Part shown: one piece after another, positions 17,218-28,500 of the stretch
How the letters are laid out: every line of letters begins with the position of its first letter
Position numbering within the stretch: position 1 is the stretch's first letter
DNA from: Flavobacterium hibernum
GTDB lineage: Bacteria > Bacteroidota > Bacteroidia > Flavobacteriales > Flavobacteriaceae
NCBI RefSeq assembly: GCF_000832125.1
Contig: NZ_JPRK01000027.1
Span: forward strand, 124,001-188,000
DNA: 64,000 bases
Reading direction: 5' to 3'
Program-made: the position numbers and the translations under genes
Notes under the pieces: generated by a model
What the model saw: only the letters and a program-made list of their open reading frames with translations
Told to the model about the DNA's origin: nothing
The model's database searches: none

Positions 17218-18186
17218 TTATCTTCTATCTACTTTTACGGATTTAATTATGGCTTCTAATTCTAACATTAAATCACGCTCCTGATTGGACGGTGAATAAC
17301 AAAATCCCTCGATTACCAGAACTCTATTATAGGTTTTATCTACAATTGCATAGTTAATAAAAGGCCCGGCCATAAAATCATTTTTTAATTCCCAAGTACC
17401 TTTAGTTTCGTACGCTTTTTTATCGTCTAAGGTTATAGTCGAGAAATAAGGCGCGTATGCTTCTCCGGTAATCATTCTGGTATTGGGTTCGCTCCCTTGG
17501 ATATAACTACCTATTGAATCTCGCATACGGATAATATTCCCGACTACATCTGAACTTTTTTCAAAACTACGGATTGGAATTTGATAAATAAGCAGACTTG
17601 TATTGCCACTTATGATATTTTTTTTGAGCCAAATGAAATTCTTTTTGTGCAACATGTATTCATATCCTGTTGGAATTTGAAGATCAATATGGAACTTGTT
17701 TTTTATAACAGCGGGATTTAATAATGATTTGCTGTTGTCTTCTTGTATTTTCTTGATTTCGGTGTCACGGATCGTTTTTATGATTTGTGCCGAATTGAGT
17801 TCGATAGTACAAATAATATCATCGACAGATTTTCCGTAAATTCTAAATGTATTGTGTGGTAATGATTTGCTATGTGTAATTTCGAACTTATCTACCGCAG
17901 CTTTTTTAACTACTATAATACTTCTACTATCGGTAACGAAACCTTCTAGCAAACGTGCAGGATATTGGTTTATGGTAAATAGAGGTTCTTCTTGCGTGAG
18001 TCCTAAAACGGGCGACGCAAATTTATTTCGGATACTGTCTCCTACTTCGCCATACCACAACTGATCGTCTATAATAATAGAAATCGAGTTTGTTTTACCT
18101 GATACTGGCTGTGGCTGCTTATCATTCTTTAGACAAGAAATTAATAAAAACGGAAGTAGTAGAAATAAAAAATGGGTTTTATTCAT
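17218..18186 (-). CDS. DUF4837 family lipoprotein
   Basis: Envelope lipoprotein of unknown function, typical of Bacteroidota. The signal has lipobox LISC (Cys18). The domain opens with SISIIIDDQLWYGEVGDSIR and LFTINQYP; later segments such as LQIPTGYEYMLHKKNFIWLKK and VLVIEGFCYSPSNQERD fit the family. It lies 46 bases downstream of a LysM lytic transglycosylase gene on the same strand, with its own possible -7 element at 18211-18218. The context suggests cell-wall work, but no enzyme motif is visible. Confidence 0.8.
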   Translation of the reverse strand: MNKTHFLFLLLPFLLISCLKNDKQPQPVSGKTNSISIIIDDQLWYGEVGDSIRNKFASPVLGLTQEEPLFTINQYPARLLEGFVTDSRSIIVVKKAAVDKFEITHSKSLPHNTFRIYGKSVDDIICTIELNSAQIIKTIRDTEIKKIQEDNSKSLLNPAVIKNKFHIDLQIPTGYEYMLHKKNFIWLKKNIISGNTSLLIYQIPIRSFEKSSDVVGNIIRMRDSIGSYIQGSEPNTRMITGEAYAPYFSTITLDDKKAYETKGTWELKNDFMAGPFINYAIVDKTYNRVLVIEGFCYSPSNQERDLMLELEAIIKSVKVDRR

Positions 18187-18232
18187 TTTATTAATTTATG
18201 AAATAAAACCCAAATTTAGGTAAGATTTTTTA

Positions 18233-20077
18233 TTATCCGTTTATTTTGAGTTTCATTCCGGGTTTAATGTCTCCGTCTTTAATATTGTTCCATTTTTTAA
18301 TATCTGAAATGGTTACTCCAGGATATTTTTTAGAAATACTATACAACGAATCTCCTTTTTTTACGAAATAATCTTCTCCAAGACTTTTAGGTGAAGTAGC
18401 TTTTTTCTTGAACGAATCGATCGAAGAGTTTGAAGCTATAGCGGTTGTTACCGCACTTTCATCAATGATTTCAGGTACTGCTTTAGAAACTATTAATGTT
18501 TTTCCTAAACCAATATTATTTGAATTGAGATTATTTAGTTCTTTTAACTCAGCAATAGTCGTACCGAATTTCTTTGCAATGCTTCCTAAATTATCTCCTA
18601 CAGCTACAACATACTCTTGTGACTGTGCATTGTTTTTGTCTTTATCATCTGTAGAAGCAATTGCTTCTTCTGTTTTCTTCTCAACTGCTAGTGTTGATTT
18701 AATGTCTTTAGCTGTTTTTACTGATGGATCAAAATCTGATTTAATCTTTAACGTTCTTCCAAGTGCAACAGCATTTGATTTAAGATTATTCCATTTCTTT
18801 ATATCAGAAACATTTACATTGTACTTGTCCGCAATTGCTCCTAAATTATCTCCTTTTTGAACTTTATATAGCTGAAGATCTTTGGACAATTCTAACTTTT
18901 CTCTTACAATAGGTTTTGCTTTTGGAGCAACTTTCATAGCCAACTGTGCCGGCAATGATTTTGTTTTTGATTGATAGGCTACGTAATTGTAAATTTTATC
19001 TTCGTTTGAAACAAAGGTGGCAATTTTATCTTTTGGTAAACGCAAGAAATGCTGTTCTCCTTGATAATATGGCACTACGTTTAATTTGTATGAAGGGTTT
19101 AAAAGCTGAATTTGTGATTGTGGCATGTCTAACAAATCTGCAAGTTGCTTGAATGTTACTTCATTCTTCACATTTATTGTATCTGTTTCGAAGTTTTTAA
19201 CGACTGCTCTTTCAGGGTTTATTCCGTGTTCTTTGTGATATTCAAAAAGGTACATTGTTGCTAAAAAAGCAGGAACATATCCTTGAGTTTCTTTTGGAAG
19301 GTAACTACGAATATCCCAATATTTACTTTTTCCGCCAGAACGGCGAATTGCTTTTGTTACATTTCCTGGTCCTGAATTATATGAAGCTAGAACTAGCTCC
19401 CAATCACCAAAAATATTATACATTTTGGTCATGTACTCTGAGGCAGCGGCTGTAGCTTTAAGTGGATCGCTACGTTCATCAATATACGAATCTATTTTAA
19501 GTGCATATTGTTTTCCTGTTCCGTACATGAATTGCCAAAGACCTGTAGCACCCATTTTAGAAACTGCTTTAGGGTTTAAAGCAGATTCTACAACGGCTAA
19601 ATACTTTATTTCCAATGGAACGTTTTGTTTAGCAAAAGCGTCCTCAAAAATTGGGAAATAATATTCTGATAAAGCCATTAATCGAGAAAACGATTTTTTA
19701 CGATTCTTAAGAAATGACTTTATAATATTTTCTAATCCTTGATTGTATTCTATATCAAAAGGCGATTTCTCGTTCATTGCCTGCAAGCGCTGTTTTAGCA
19801 ATTCTGTAGGCAACTCTTCATCAACGGTAACATCTGTATTGATGGTTTGAATATCTTTTGTTAGATCATCATAGATATCTAAACTTGTTAATTCTTTCAT
19901 CCAAAGACTATCAACGCGTGTTGCGGCTTCGTCTCTTTTGAATGTACTTTTAACAGAATCTAAATAGGATATCTTTACTTCTGGCTTAATTTCTACATTT
20001 GTTTTTACATCTTCTTGTGCGAACATGGACATAGAAAAAAACACCGAAACGACTAATGATATTTTTTTTACAATCAT
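18233..20077 (-). CDS. MltD-like lytic transglycosylase with three LysM domains
   Basis: Murein hydrolase that cleaves the MurNAc-GlcNAc bond with 1,6-anhydro product formation. A signal peptide (1-20, ending SMFAQ) leads to a helical region and the GH23 SLT domain: VVESALNPKAVSKMGATGLWQFM holds the catalytic Glu164, and LASYNSGPGNV is the second family motif. A linker is followed by three LysM peptidoglycan-binding domains, around residues 402-445 (YKVQKGDNLGAIADKYNV), 489-531 (YVVAVGDNLGSIAKKFGT) and 571-614 (YFVKKGDSLYSISKKYPG). The length of 614 residues is normal for MltD-type proteins. A -7 element (20133-20140, minus) lies 55 bases upstream. Confidence 0.94.
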   Translation of the reverse strand: MIVKKISLVVSVFFSMSMFAQEDVKTNVEIKPEVKISYLDSVKSTFKRDEAATRVDSLWMKELTSLDIYDDLTKDIQTINTDVTVDEELPTELLKQRLQAMNEKSPFDIEYNQGLENIIKSFLKNRKKSFSRLMALSEYYFPIFEDAFAKQNVPLEIKYLAVVESALNPKAVSKMGATGLWQFMYGTGKQYALKIDSYIDERSDPLKATAAASEYMTKMYNIFGDWELVLASYNSGPGNVTKAIRRSGGKSKYWDIRSYLPKETQGYVPAFLATMYLFEYHKEHGINPERAVVKNFETDTINVKNEVTFKQLADLLDMPQSQIQLLNPSYKLNVVPYYQGEQHFLRLPKDKIATFVSNEDKIYNYVAYQSKTKSLPAQLAMKVAPKAKPIVREKLELSKDLQLYKVQKGDNLGAIADKYNVNVSDIKKWNNLKSNAVALGRTLKIKSDFDPSVKTAKDIKSTLAVEKKTEEAIASTDDKDKNNAQSQEYVVAVGDNLGSIAKKFGTTIAELKELNNLNSNNIGLGKTLIVSKAVPEIIDESAVTTAIASNSSIDSFKKKATSPKSLGEDYFVKKGDSLYSISKKYPGVTISDIKKWNNIKDGDIKPGMKLKING

Positions 20078-20188
20078 ATAACATTTATTTTAACAACCTA
20101 TAATTCAAACAATTATAGAACATTGATTTTTGCAAACTTAAATAGATTACTGATAAAAACGATGTAAAAAAATGTTAATTGTGATTTT

Positions 20189-21376
20189 TTAGTCTAAAAT
20201 CGCTGCGATTCCAGGTAAAACTTTTCCTTCTAACATTTCTAACATTGCCCCGCCACCAGTAGAAACATAGCTCATTTTGTCTTCAAAACCGAACTGTTTT
20301 ACTGCTGCTACAGAATCTCCTCCTCCAACTAATGAAAATGCTCCATTTTCTGTAGCTTCGGCAATATAATCACCTAAAGCGATAGTTCCTTTTGAGAATG
20401 TTTCCATTTCAAAAACTCCTAATGGACCATTCCATAAAATAGTTTTTGACTCTAAAATAACTTTTTTGAAGTTTTCTAAAGATTTAGGACCTGCATCAAG
20501 ACCTTGCCATCCGTCAGGAATTGCTGTTACATCTACCACTTGTGTATTTGCTGTATTTGAGAAATCATCTGCCGCAATTACATCAACTGGAATGTGAATT
20601 TGTACTCCTTTTTCTTTAGCTAATCTCAAAATTTCAAGAGCTAATTCTTGTTTATCATCTTCGCAAATAGAATCTCCAATTTTACCACCTTGTGCTTTAA
20701 TGAACGTAAAAGTCATTCCACCACCAATGATCATGTGATCTACTTTGTCTAGAATATTTTCGATAACCGTAATTTTTGAAGATACTTTTGAACCTCCAAG
20801 AACTGCTGTAACTGGTTTCTCGCTATTTTTTAATACTTTGTTTAAACTTTCTATTTCTTTTGCCAATAGAGTTCCAAAACATTTTTCGGTTGGAAAAAAT
20901 TGTGCAATGATAGTTGTCGATGCATGTGCTCTGTGTGCTGTTCCAAAAGCATCATTTACATAAATATCTCCTAATGAAGCTAATTCTTTTGCAAAAGCAA
21001 CATCTCCAGCTTCTTCTTCTGCATGAAAACGTAAATTTTCAAGTAATAGTACTTCTCCTGGTTGTAAATTTTTTGCAGCAGTTTGGGCTACTTCTCCAAC
21101 ACAGTTTTCAGCAAACTTAACTTGAACTCCTAAAATTTCAGAAGCTGTTTTTAAAATATGCTTCAATGAATATTTTTCTTCAACGCCTTTTGGTCTTCCT
21201 AAATGCGACATTAAAATTACGCTTCCTCCTTGAGCTAAAATAGCATCAATTGTAGGTTTTGCAGCTTCAATACGTGTAGCATCAGTTACATTAAAATTTT
21301 CATCCAATGGTACATTAAAGTCAACACGGATAATTGCTTTTTTATTTTTAAAGTCGAAATCGTTTAAAGTTTTCAT
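20189..21376 (-). CDS. pgk: Phosphoglycerate kinase
   Basis: Glycolytic enzyme moving a phosphate from 1,3-bisphosphoglycerate to ADP. Signature AIIRVDFNVPLDE is near the N-terminus, LMSHLGRPKG in the first domain, and the nucleotide-binding GGGDSVAAVKQFG near the C-terminus. From the ATG at 21376 the protein has 395 residues, the usual length. An in-frame ATG 12 codons upstream would place a -7 element (TATATTTG at 21410-21417) inside the coding region and adds MFFFQKKLKNYQ, so it is rejected. The gene stands alone, with 159 bp to the spr operon on its right. Confidence 0.96.
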   Translation of the reverse strand: MKTLNDFDFKNKKAIIRVDFNVPLDENFNVTDATRIEAAKPTIDAILAQGGSVILMSHLGRPKGVEEKYSLKHILKTASEILGVQVKFAENCVGEVAQTAAKNLQPGEVLLLENLRFHAEEEAGDVAFAKELASLGDIYVNDAFGTAHRAHASTTIIAQFFPTEKCFGTLLAKEIESLNKVLKNSEKPVTAVLGGSKVSSKITVIENILDKVDHMIIGGGMTFTFIKAQGGKIGDSICEDDKQELALEILRLAKEKGVQIHIPVDVIAADDFSNTANTQVVDVTAIPDGWQGLDAGPKSLENFKKVILESKTILWNGPLGVFEMETFSKGTIALGDYIAEATENGAFSLVGGGDSVAAVKQFGFEDKMSYVSTGGGAMLEMLEGKVLPGIAAILD

Positions 21377-21409
21377 TTGATAGTTTTTTAGTTTTTTTTG
21401 AAAGAAAAA

Positions 21410-21417
21410 CAAATATA
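21410..21417 (-). promoter_or_regulatory. -7 element of pgk
   Basis: Reads TATATTTG on the minus strand, 33 bases before the ATG at 21376. Confidence 0.5.
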
Positions 21418-21535
21418 GAACTTTTACAGTAGTAATAAATTTGAAAAATGTAAAAATAAATGAGCTAAAACTACGAAAACGATGTAAACTATAAAAAAAA
21501 ACAAATTAACTATTAAAAACGCTAAAAAAGCTTAC

Positions 21536-22510
21536 TTAATCATGAACAGGACCTTGAGTACAAGGACAGTTACTAATTGATTGTAGGAAATCGAATCCAA
21601 TTGTTATGGAGTGTGTTCCTGTATTATAATTTCCAAGGTTGTTGAACATTACCTGATATGAATATCCAAAATAGAATTTAGATTTCATGAAACCAACCAT
21701 TGGCCCAACTGATAATGGTTTTGGAAATTGGTCGTTTAGGAAACGATATGAAACTCCAATCCAATAATAATCTTCGTAACGATTGTAACGTCTGTACTTG
21801 AAGTTGAAATCGGTTGTTGAACGTTTATCACTTGCAAAATATTGGTAATAAAGAGATGGTTCGTATTCGATACGACTGTTTTCTCCGTCTTTAAATGTAT
21901 ATCCTGTATAAACTTGGTAATTGGAAAGTAAATTAGGCTCTACTCCTCTGTATTTGTCGGTGTTTTTTCTTAAAACGTTGTTGGCATTAAAACTTAGATA
22001 AAAACCTTTGTTTCTATATAATGCGCTTATATCAAAGTTATTATTGGCATTATAACGATTATCTGTTACAGAAGGGTCTATAACTGGATGTTCTATTGTT
22101 GTATCAAATTCGTTGGTATCTATTTTAAACGTGTTAAAATTATAAGAGATACCAAATGAAAGATATTGCTTTGAATAATAATCTAAAATGATGTGATGCG
22201 CAAAGGAAACTTTTGCTCCTGTTTGGCGCGTATAACCGTTTTTATCGTTATAAAGTGATATACCAACTCCTGAACGATCTAAAACCCTGAAATCTGCATA
22301 AAGCGACTGATTTTCGGGTGCATCTCTAATACCAACCCATTGTGTAAGTCCGTTGGCTCTAATTCTAAGATTATCTCCAATACCGGCAAAGGCTGGTGAA
22401 ATAACAAACGGGTTGTCTGCCAAATATTGTGTAAATACTGGTAGGTTTAACTCCTGGCTGTAACTTGTTGTTACAGCCATAAGTACTAAAGATAAAATAA
22501 ACTTTTTCAT
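21536..22510 (-). CDS. sprF: SprF: PorP/SprF-family T9SS outer-membrane protein
   Basis: PorP/SprF-family beta-barrel. In F. johnsoniae SprF is needed to get SprB onto the cell surface, and PorP is its T9SS relative in Porphyromonas. From the ATG at 22510 there is a signal peptide (MKKFILSLVLMAVTTSYSQ), then the family opening LPVFTQYLADNPFVISPAFAGI, repeated amphipathic strands such as YYSKQYLSFGISYNFNTF, and a final strand before a CPCTQGPVHD tail. Length 324 residues is normal. It is the last gene of the operon, 43 bases after the sprB stop. The other possible start, nine codons upstream, lacks a clean signal peptide. Confidence 0.93.
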   Translation of the reverse strand: MKKFILSLVLMAVTTSYSQELNLPVFTQYLADNPFVISPAFAGIGDNLRIRANGLTQWVGIRDAPENQSLYADFRVLDRSGVGISLYNDKNGYTRQTGAKVSFAHHIILDYYSKQYLSFGISYNFNTFKIDTNEFDTTIEHPVIDPSVTDNRYNANNNFDISALYRNKGFYLSFNANNVLRKNTDKYRGVEPNLLSNYQVYTGYTFKDGENSRIEYEPSLYYQYFASDKRSTTDFNFKYRRYNRYEDYYWIGVSYRFLNDQFPKPLSVGPMVGFMKSKFYFGYSYQVMFNNLGNYNTGTHSITIGFDFLQSISNCPCTQGPVHD

Positions 22511-22553
22511 TGTGATAATTTTTTTAGACAACATCATATGGGGCTATATTTTG

Positions 22554-25500
22554 TTATCTGTATAAAGTGAAATGTCCTACAAACTCTCTGTCATCTTTCG
22601 CATCATTCAATTTAAGAACATACCAGTAATCTCCTGAAGGTAATTCGGCACCATTGTACCTACCATCCCATTTCTGACCGTAGTGGTACTTAGCGATTAC
22701 ACGACCGTATCTGTCAAAAATAGAGAACTCAAGGTTGTTGTAAATATTTGTACAACCAGGACCCCATGATGTATTTGTTGCACCAGATGGAGTAAAGTAA
22801 TTATCCAGACAAACATCAACGTAAATTGCTGGTACTACCGTTTCGAAAGTACATCCGTTTTTATCTCTAACTATTACTATATATTTTCCAGATTTGTAGA
22901 TTTTGTATTTGTTAGAAGATGTAAATGGCTCACCGTTGAAACTATATTCGTACGCTGGTGCTCCACCAGATGCTGTTACTGAAATTATATTCAATTCTGC
23001 TTGTCCCGGTGTTTCTACAAGTAATAACGGCTCGTATGCTTTTATGTTAAAACTTGTCGTTGGAACTTTACAACCATTTAAATGTCTAGCCACGATAAAG
23101 TGATTACCCGGAGCAACATTTGTAAAAATATTACTTGGTTGGAATGGACCTGTATCACTATCTAGTGCATAATCTACTAGTGAAAGATCTGTATTACTTT
23201 GATCAACTGTTACTGTAATCATGTTGGTTTGTGCATTGTTTACACAATCGTAATTGATTTCAAAAGTTGGATTCAAAATAACTGCATTGTCCATCATCAC
23301 ATTTAATGTGCTTATACAAGTAGCATCTTTTATGTATACTGTATGTGAACCACCTTTAAGTTTAGTGAAATCGTAATTTGTACCTGTTACTGGTAAATAA
23401 GTTCCGTTTTCGTTATCTAGACTTACACTGTAAGGTGGTTTTCCTCCAAAAATTTCAACACTAAATGATCCATCTTTATCGCCATCGCAAATTTCCTGTA
23501 AAATTGGTCCTACTACTTTGGCTCCTAAAAGTGGCGGTTCATTAATTTGAAGATCTAATATTTCGAAACATGAATTTTCATCCTGAACTACAACTTTGTA
23601 CGCTCCTGGTGCTAAACGATCAAATACAAACTTGTCATCAAACATTCCTAAGTTTGGAGAAATTGCATATTTAATTACGCCTGTTCCTCCTGATGCTGTA
23701 ATCACGATTTTTCCGTCGTTTGCTGCAAAACAAGATGCATCTGTTGCTACAGAACTAACTGTCAATGCTGTGTTAGGCTCATTAATTGTTATTGGAGCAG
23801 AGTCATATTGACAATCTCCACTATCTACACGTACTACATAAGTTCCTTGAGGAAGTAAGTCAAAATAACCTGTTGGTTGTGCTGCTCTTACTACTGTTCC
23901 AGAATTATTTAATAATGTATAAATGTAATCACCTAAACCTCCAATTCCAGATGCATCTATTGAAGCTGTTGCACTTCCTTTACAATAAACTTTAGCATCT
24001 GATAAGTCTAAGTCCAGACTTAATGGTGTTATTGGATTTACTGTAATGTTACCAGAAATTGCTCCAACGCATCCTTTAGAATCTCTAACGTAATATTGGT
24101 GATCTCCTATTGCTACAGCAAATGTTGTAGATGATGCAAATCGACCTAAAACTGTTGTAAAGGCTTGATCTGCGCTATATTCATAAGGAGCTGTTCCACC
24201 TATTGCACTTAATGTTAGTGTCGCAGCTGTTTTACATGTAATTCTGCTTTCCATAACTAATGTAGGCTCAACTCTTGCTGGCTCACTAATTACAACGTCT
24301 GCACTTGGTTGTGAAGTACAATTAAGTCCGTCAACTACCGTTACAGAATATGTTCCTGCAGCTAAACCAGCGAAAACTGGGCTAGTTTGTGCTTCTGAAG
24401 AAATAACTGGATTAAGTGACAGATAATTTAAAATATAAGAATAGTTACTTCCCTGACCTCCTGTTGGAAGATCAACTGTAATTTCTCCACTATTATCTCC
24501 GTTACACATTAAAGCACTTACTGTTGCACGAGCTGTAACTACTATTTGATCAGGATTTTTTAATGTTACTGTTGCTGTTTGAATACAACCGTTTACATCT
24601 TTTACATTTAGAGTGTAGAATCCAGGTGTTAGGCCTTCAAATAATAGTTGAGACGAATACGCAAAACTTACCGGACCTACTAATTCATATTGTAAATCTC
24701 CTGCCCATCCACCTTCTGCAATGGCTAAAATTGTTCCATCGTTACCTGGATTACATGAAATTGGTGTGTGAACTTCTTTCAATGTCAATGCCGATGCTGG
24801 CCCTTCGATAAAGAAAGTTGTTTCGACATCACAAGTTGGCTTACCGCTTAATCTTGCTTTAACAGTATATGTTCCTGCTAATAAATTAGAGATATTTATT
24901 GTTGCGCCTCCTGAATTTCCAGTAACATTAACTGGACCAGTAATAGTGTAATCAAATGCTCCTGCATCATTAGATGGACTAACTTCGTTGTCTACGATAG
25001 TTAAATCAACACTTCCTGTTGCGGTTCCAAAACAAACAACATTATTAACATTACTTGCTACTAAGTCAAATGTATTTGGATCGTTAACATAATGAATCAT
25101 CGTTAATACACATCCTGTACTAGTATTAGTTACTGTAACTAAATAATTTCCTATCGTTAATCCAGGGAAAGCGCCATTATTATTGGTAACATCATAAGTG
25201 CTTCCAGCACTAGTTCCTTTTACGTTGTAGCTCAAGACTGGCATAGGTGTCGTTGTTCCTGTTGTGGTAACATTAACCTGAATATCCTGGTCATTAATAC
25301 AAGTAATTTCTTTAGTTACTGTAATTGCCGATGGAGTTGCAAAATCGATAGCAACGAATGGTTTTATTGTTGCAGTTGTTGTTCCTAAACAACCATTTGT
25401 ATCATAAACATTGATTACATAGTTACCTCCTAATAAATCTGGTTCGATATAAACCGGATTATCTCCTCTTTGAACTGGAACAGGGTTTCCGTTTTTCAAA

Positions 25501-28500
25501 AATTCATAAACTTTATAATCATTAGAACCTCCAGATGGCATTCCCACTGTTATTGTTGCATTATTCGTTTTATTTATTGTTGTACATCCAAAATCTAATA
25601 CATTAGGATTAGGAACAGTGATTGCCAATGGCTCTTCAACGTCAATAGTTTTGTCAACTGGACAACCTTTTCCTGAAGTTACTGTAACTGTATACGTTCC
25701 TTTAGGAAGGTTTGTAAATACATTACCCACTAAAACTACTCCAGTTGGAGAAGGATTAATTGCATACGTATAAACTGGATTATTGTTTACTGTTGCTGTT
25801 TGAGTAGCCATATTTACAGTAATACTTCCTGTGCTTCCTCCGTTACAAAGTACTTTTGATGGAGTTAAGCTAAAGTCAATCAGCGTATTTGGAGTTTCAA
25901 AAACAACTTCTACATCTTTTGTACAATTTGTTCCGGTATCTCTAACACTAAATGTATAAGTTCCTGGAGTCAAACCGCTGAAAACTGGTGTTGGTTGAGA
26001 ACTTACCCAATTGTCTTTACTGTATTCATAACTTGGTGTTACTGTACCGCCAGATGGAATCAATGTTACTTCACCTTGATTTCCATTACATGTAGGTTTT
26101 CCTGTAATATCATATAATAATTTTAATGGCTCTAAAATATTAACTACTCGGGTAACCTCACATTTGTTCTCGTCGCGAACATATACTGTATGATTTCCTG
26201 TAGTTTTTACTACCAAAACATTATTTGTACCCCAGCTGTTTCCGTCTAGGCTATACTCTAGATTTGCAGTAAATCCAGTTGCTATTACAGGAATATCGTA
26301 AGTACCTGCTGTACTTGGACATTGTGTAGGTATTGCCGAAGTAATACTTGGCATTGGATCTTGTGAAATATTAACTGTCACATGATCGAAACAACCTTGA
26401 GCATCTCTGACATATACATCATAAGAATCGAATGCTGGAGATATTTTACTTGTAGCAATTGCTATAGTTGTAAATGGTTTATAATCTCCACTTGCTGGAA
26501 TTGTTGGTGGCGTTGTTGTAGGTACATATGTGTACATATATCCTGATGTACCGCCAACAATTGTCGTTTCATCAATAGTAAGAACTGCTTTTAAATCATG
26601 ACAGTTTTGATTCTTAACGCTTACTTTAAATCCACTTAAATCTAAAGGATCTGGCTCAGTAATAATAACTGCATTTGAAGTTGCAGGGCAACTTGGGAAA
26701 CCAGTTTCTACAATTCTTACCGTATAATTGTTTCCTTCAAGTAATCCAAAAGGAATGACAAATGGATTAGAAGTAGCAGTATCATGAGAACCTGAAGCTC
26801 CAGCTACTGCCGTTGCTCCTTTATAAACTGCATAATCATATGTTCCAGAATAATTTAAGATATTAATTTCAATTGCACCCGAAGCATTACCCTTACAATC
26901 TACGTTTGCAAAAGTGCTTGCCACAACTTTTACTTTGTCGAAAACTGGAATTTCGTATGAAGTAGATTTTAAACTACATTTTGTATTATTATCCAAAACT
27001 TCAAACTCATAATAACTACCTACTGATAAAGCATCATAAGTAAATGTATTTCCTGTAACTGGAATCGGTCCCGCAATTAATGTACCGTCTTTGTATACAT
27101 TATAAGTAAACGGATTTGGTAGATTACTTCCACCACTGATGGCCACATTTATTTCTTGTTTATTATTAACACAATCCATGTCAGGACCAAAAAGACCAAC
27201 AACAGAACTTAATTTAGGCAATGGATCTAGTGCCGTAGTCAATGTTGTTGTTTGTATACAACCTTTTGAGTCTTTTACATAAAACGTTGGATTTTGAATA
27301 CTTCCATTATCCGTCAACTCAAATGTGTATTTATTGTCTACAGGTACACTATTACTTGCAAAATAACGAATACCGTCTATACTGAAAGTATAAGTACCTG
27401 TACCTCCTCCGCCAGTAACAACTGCCGTTGTTTTAGTTGGATTTACAGCACAACTAAATGGTACTGCACTAGCTGTAGCAGTTACTGCAACTGGATCTAA
27501 TATTTCAACATCCACATTTGCTTCGCAATTTAAGTTTGAGGTAACACTTATATTATATTTTCCAGGAGCTAATCCACTAAATACACTAATACCTTGCGTT
27601 TTGGCTGGACCAGCTGGTAACGTTGGTGTAAGCGTATAATTATAACTATCGCTATTATTTACTGGTCTTAAATTTACAGTAATAGTACCGTTGTTATTTG
27701 TTCCTTGTGGAGCATTACAATCTACTGGTGTAATATCAATATCTGTTATTAACAAATCTACCGGAGTTGGCGGATTCATAACAACTTCGTTTGTAATTAC
27801 ATAAGAACAATTTCTCGCATCATAAACTACGATTTCATAGTTTCCTGAATCTGTAGACGGAACTGTATAATAAGCAGTGTCTAATCCTGCTGGGAATGCT
27901 ATTGGTGCAGATACTACGCCAGCAGGATTCTTAACGGTATAAGTATAAGAACCATAACCACCTACAGCGATAATTTTAATAGTTCCATCAACTGTAGTAC
28001 CTGTACAAAAAATATCTTTCTCGTTTGTTGCTGAAGCAAAAAGTTGAGATTTGATATCTGCTTTTACAGAAACTAAAGATTGACATCCGTAAGCATCTTT
28101 TACAAAAACATCATAACTTCCAGGAGATAAATTACTAAAGGTATAAGTATCATCTGGTAAAGGCAAAGTATTACTTGGCAAGAATGTATCACCATTATCA
28201 ATACTGAAAAGGTAAGGACCTACTCCTAATGAAGCTTTTACTACCAATGTTGCCTTATTTGTACTATCATAACAATAGTCAGATGTTGCAGTAATAGTCG
28301 CTATTGGAGGAGTTGGAAGAACTAAAGTAAATGAGTCTGTATCGACACAACCATTAGCATCTTTAACAGATACTCCATAAGGTCCATCAAGTCTAAGGTT
28401 TACAAAAATACCATCATTGTTAACGATTGCAGGACCCGATGGAGGTGTAAGTGTATAAACATTATTACCCCATCCGCCTTGAGCGGTAACTGTAACTGAA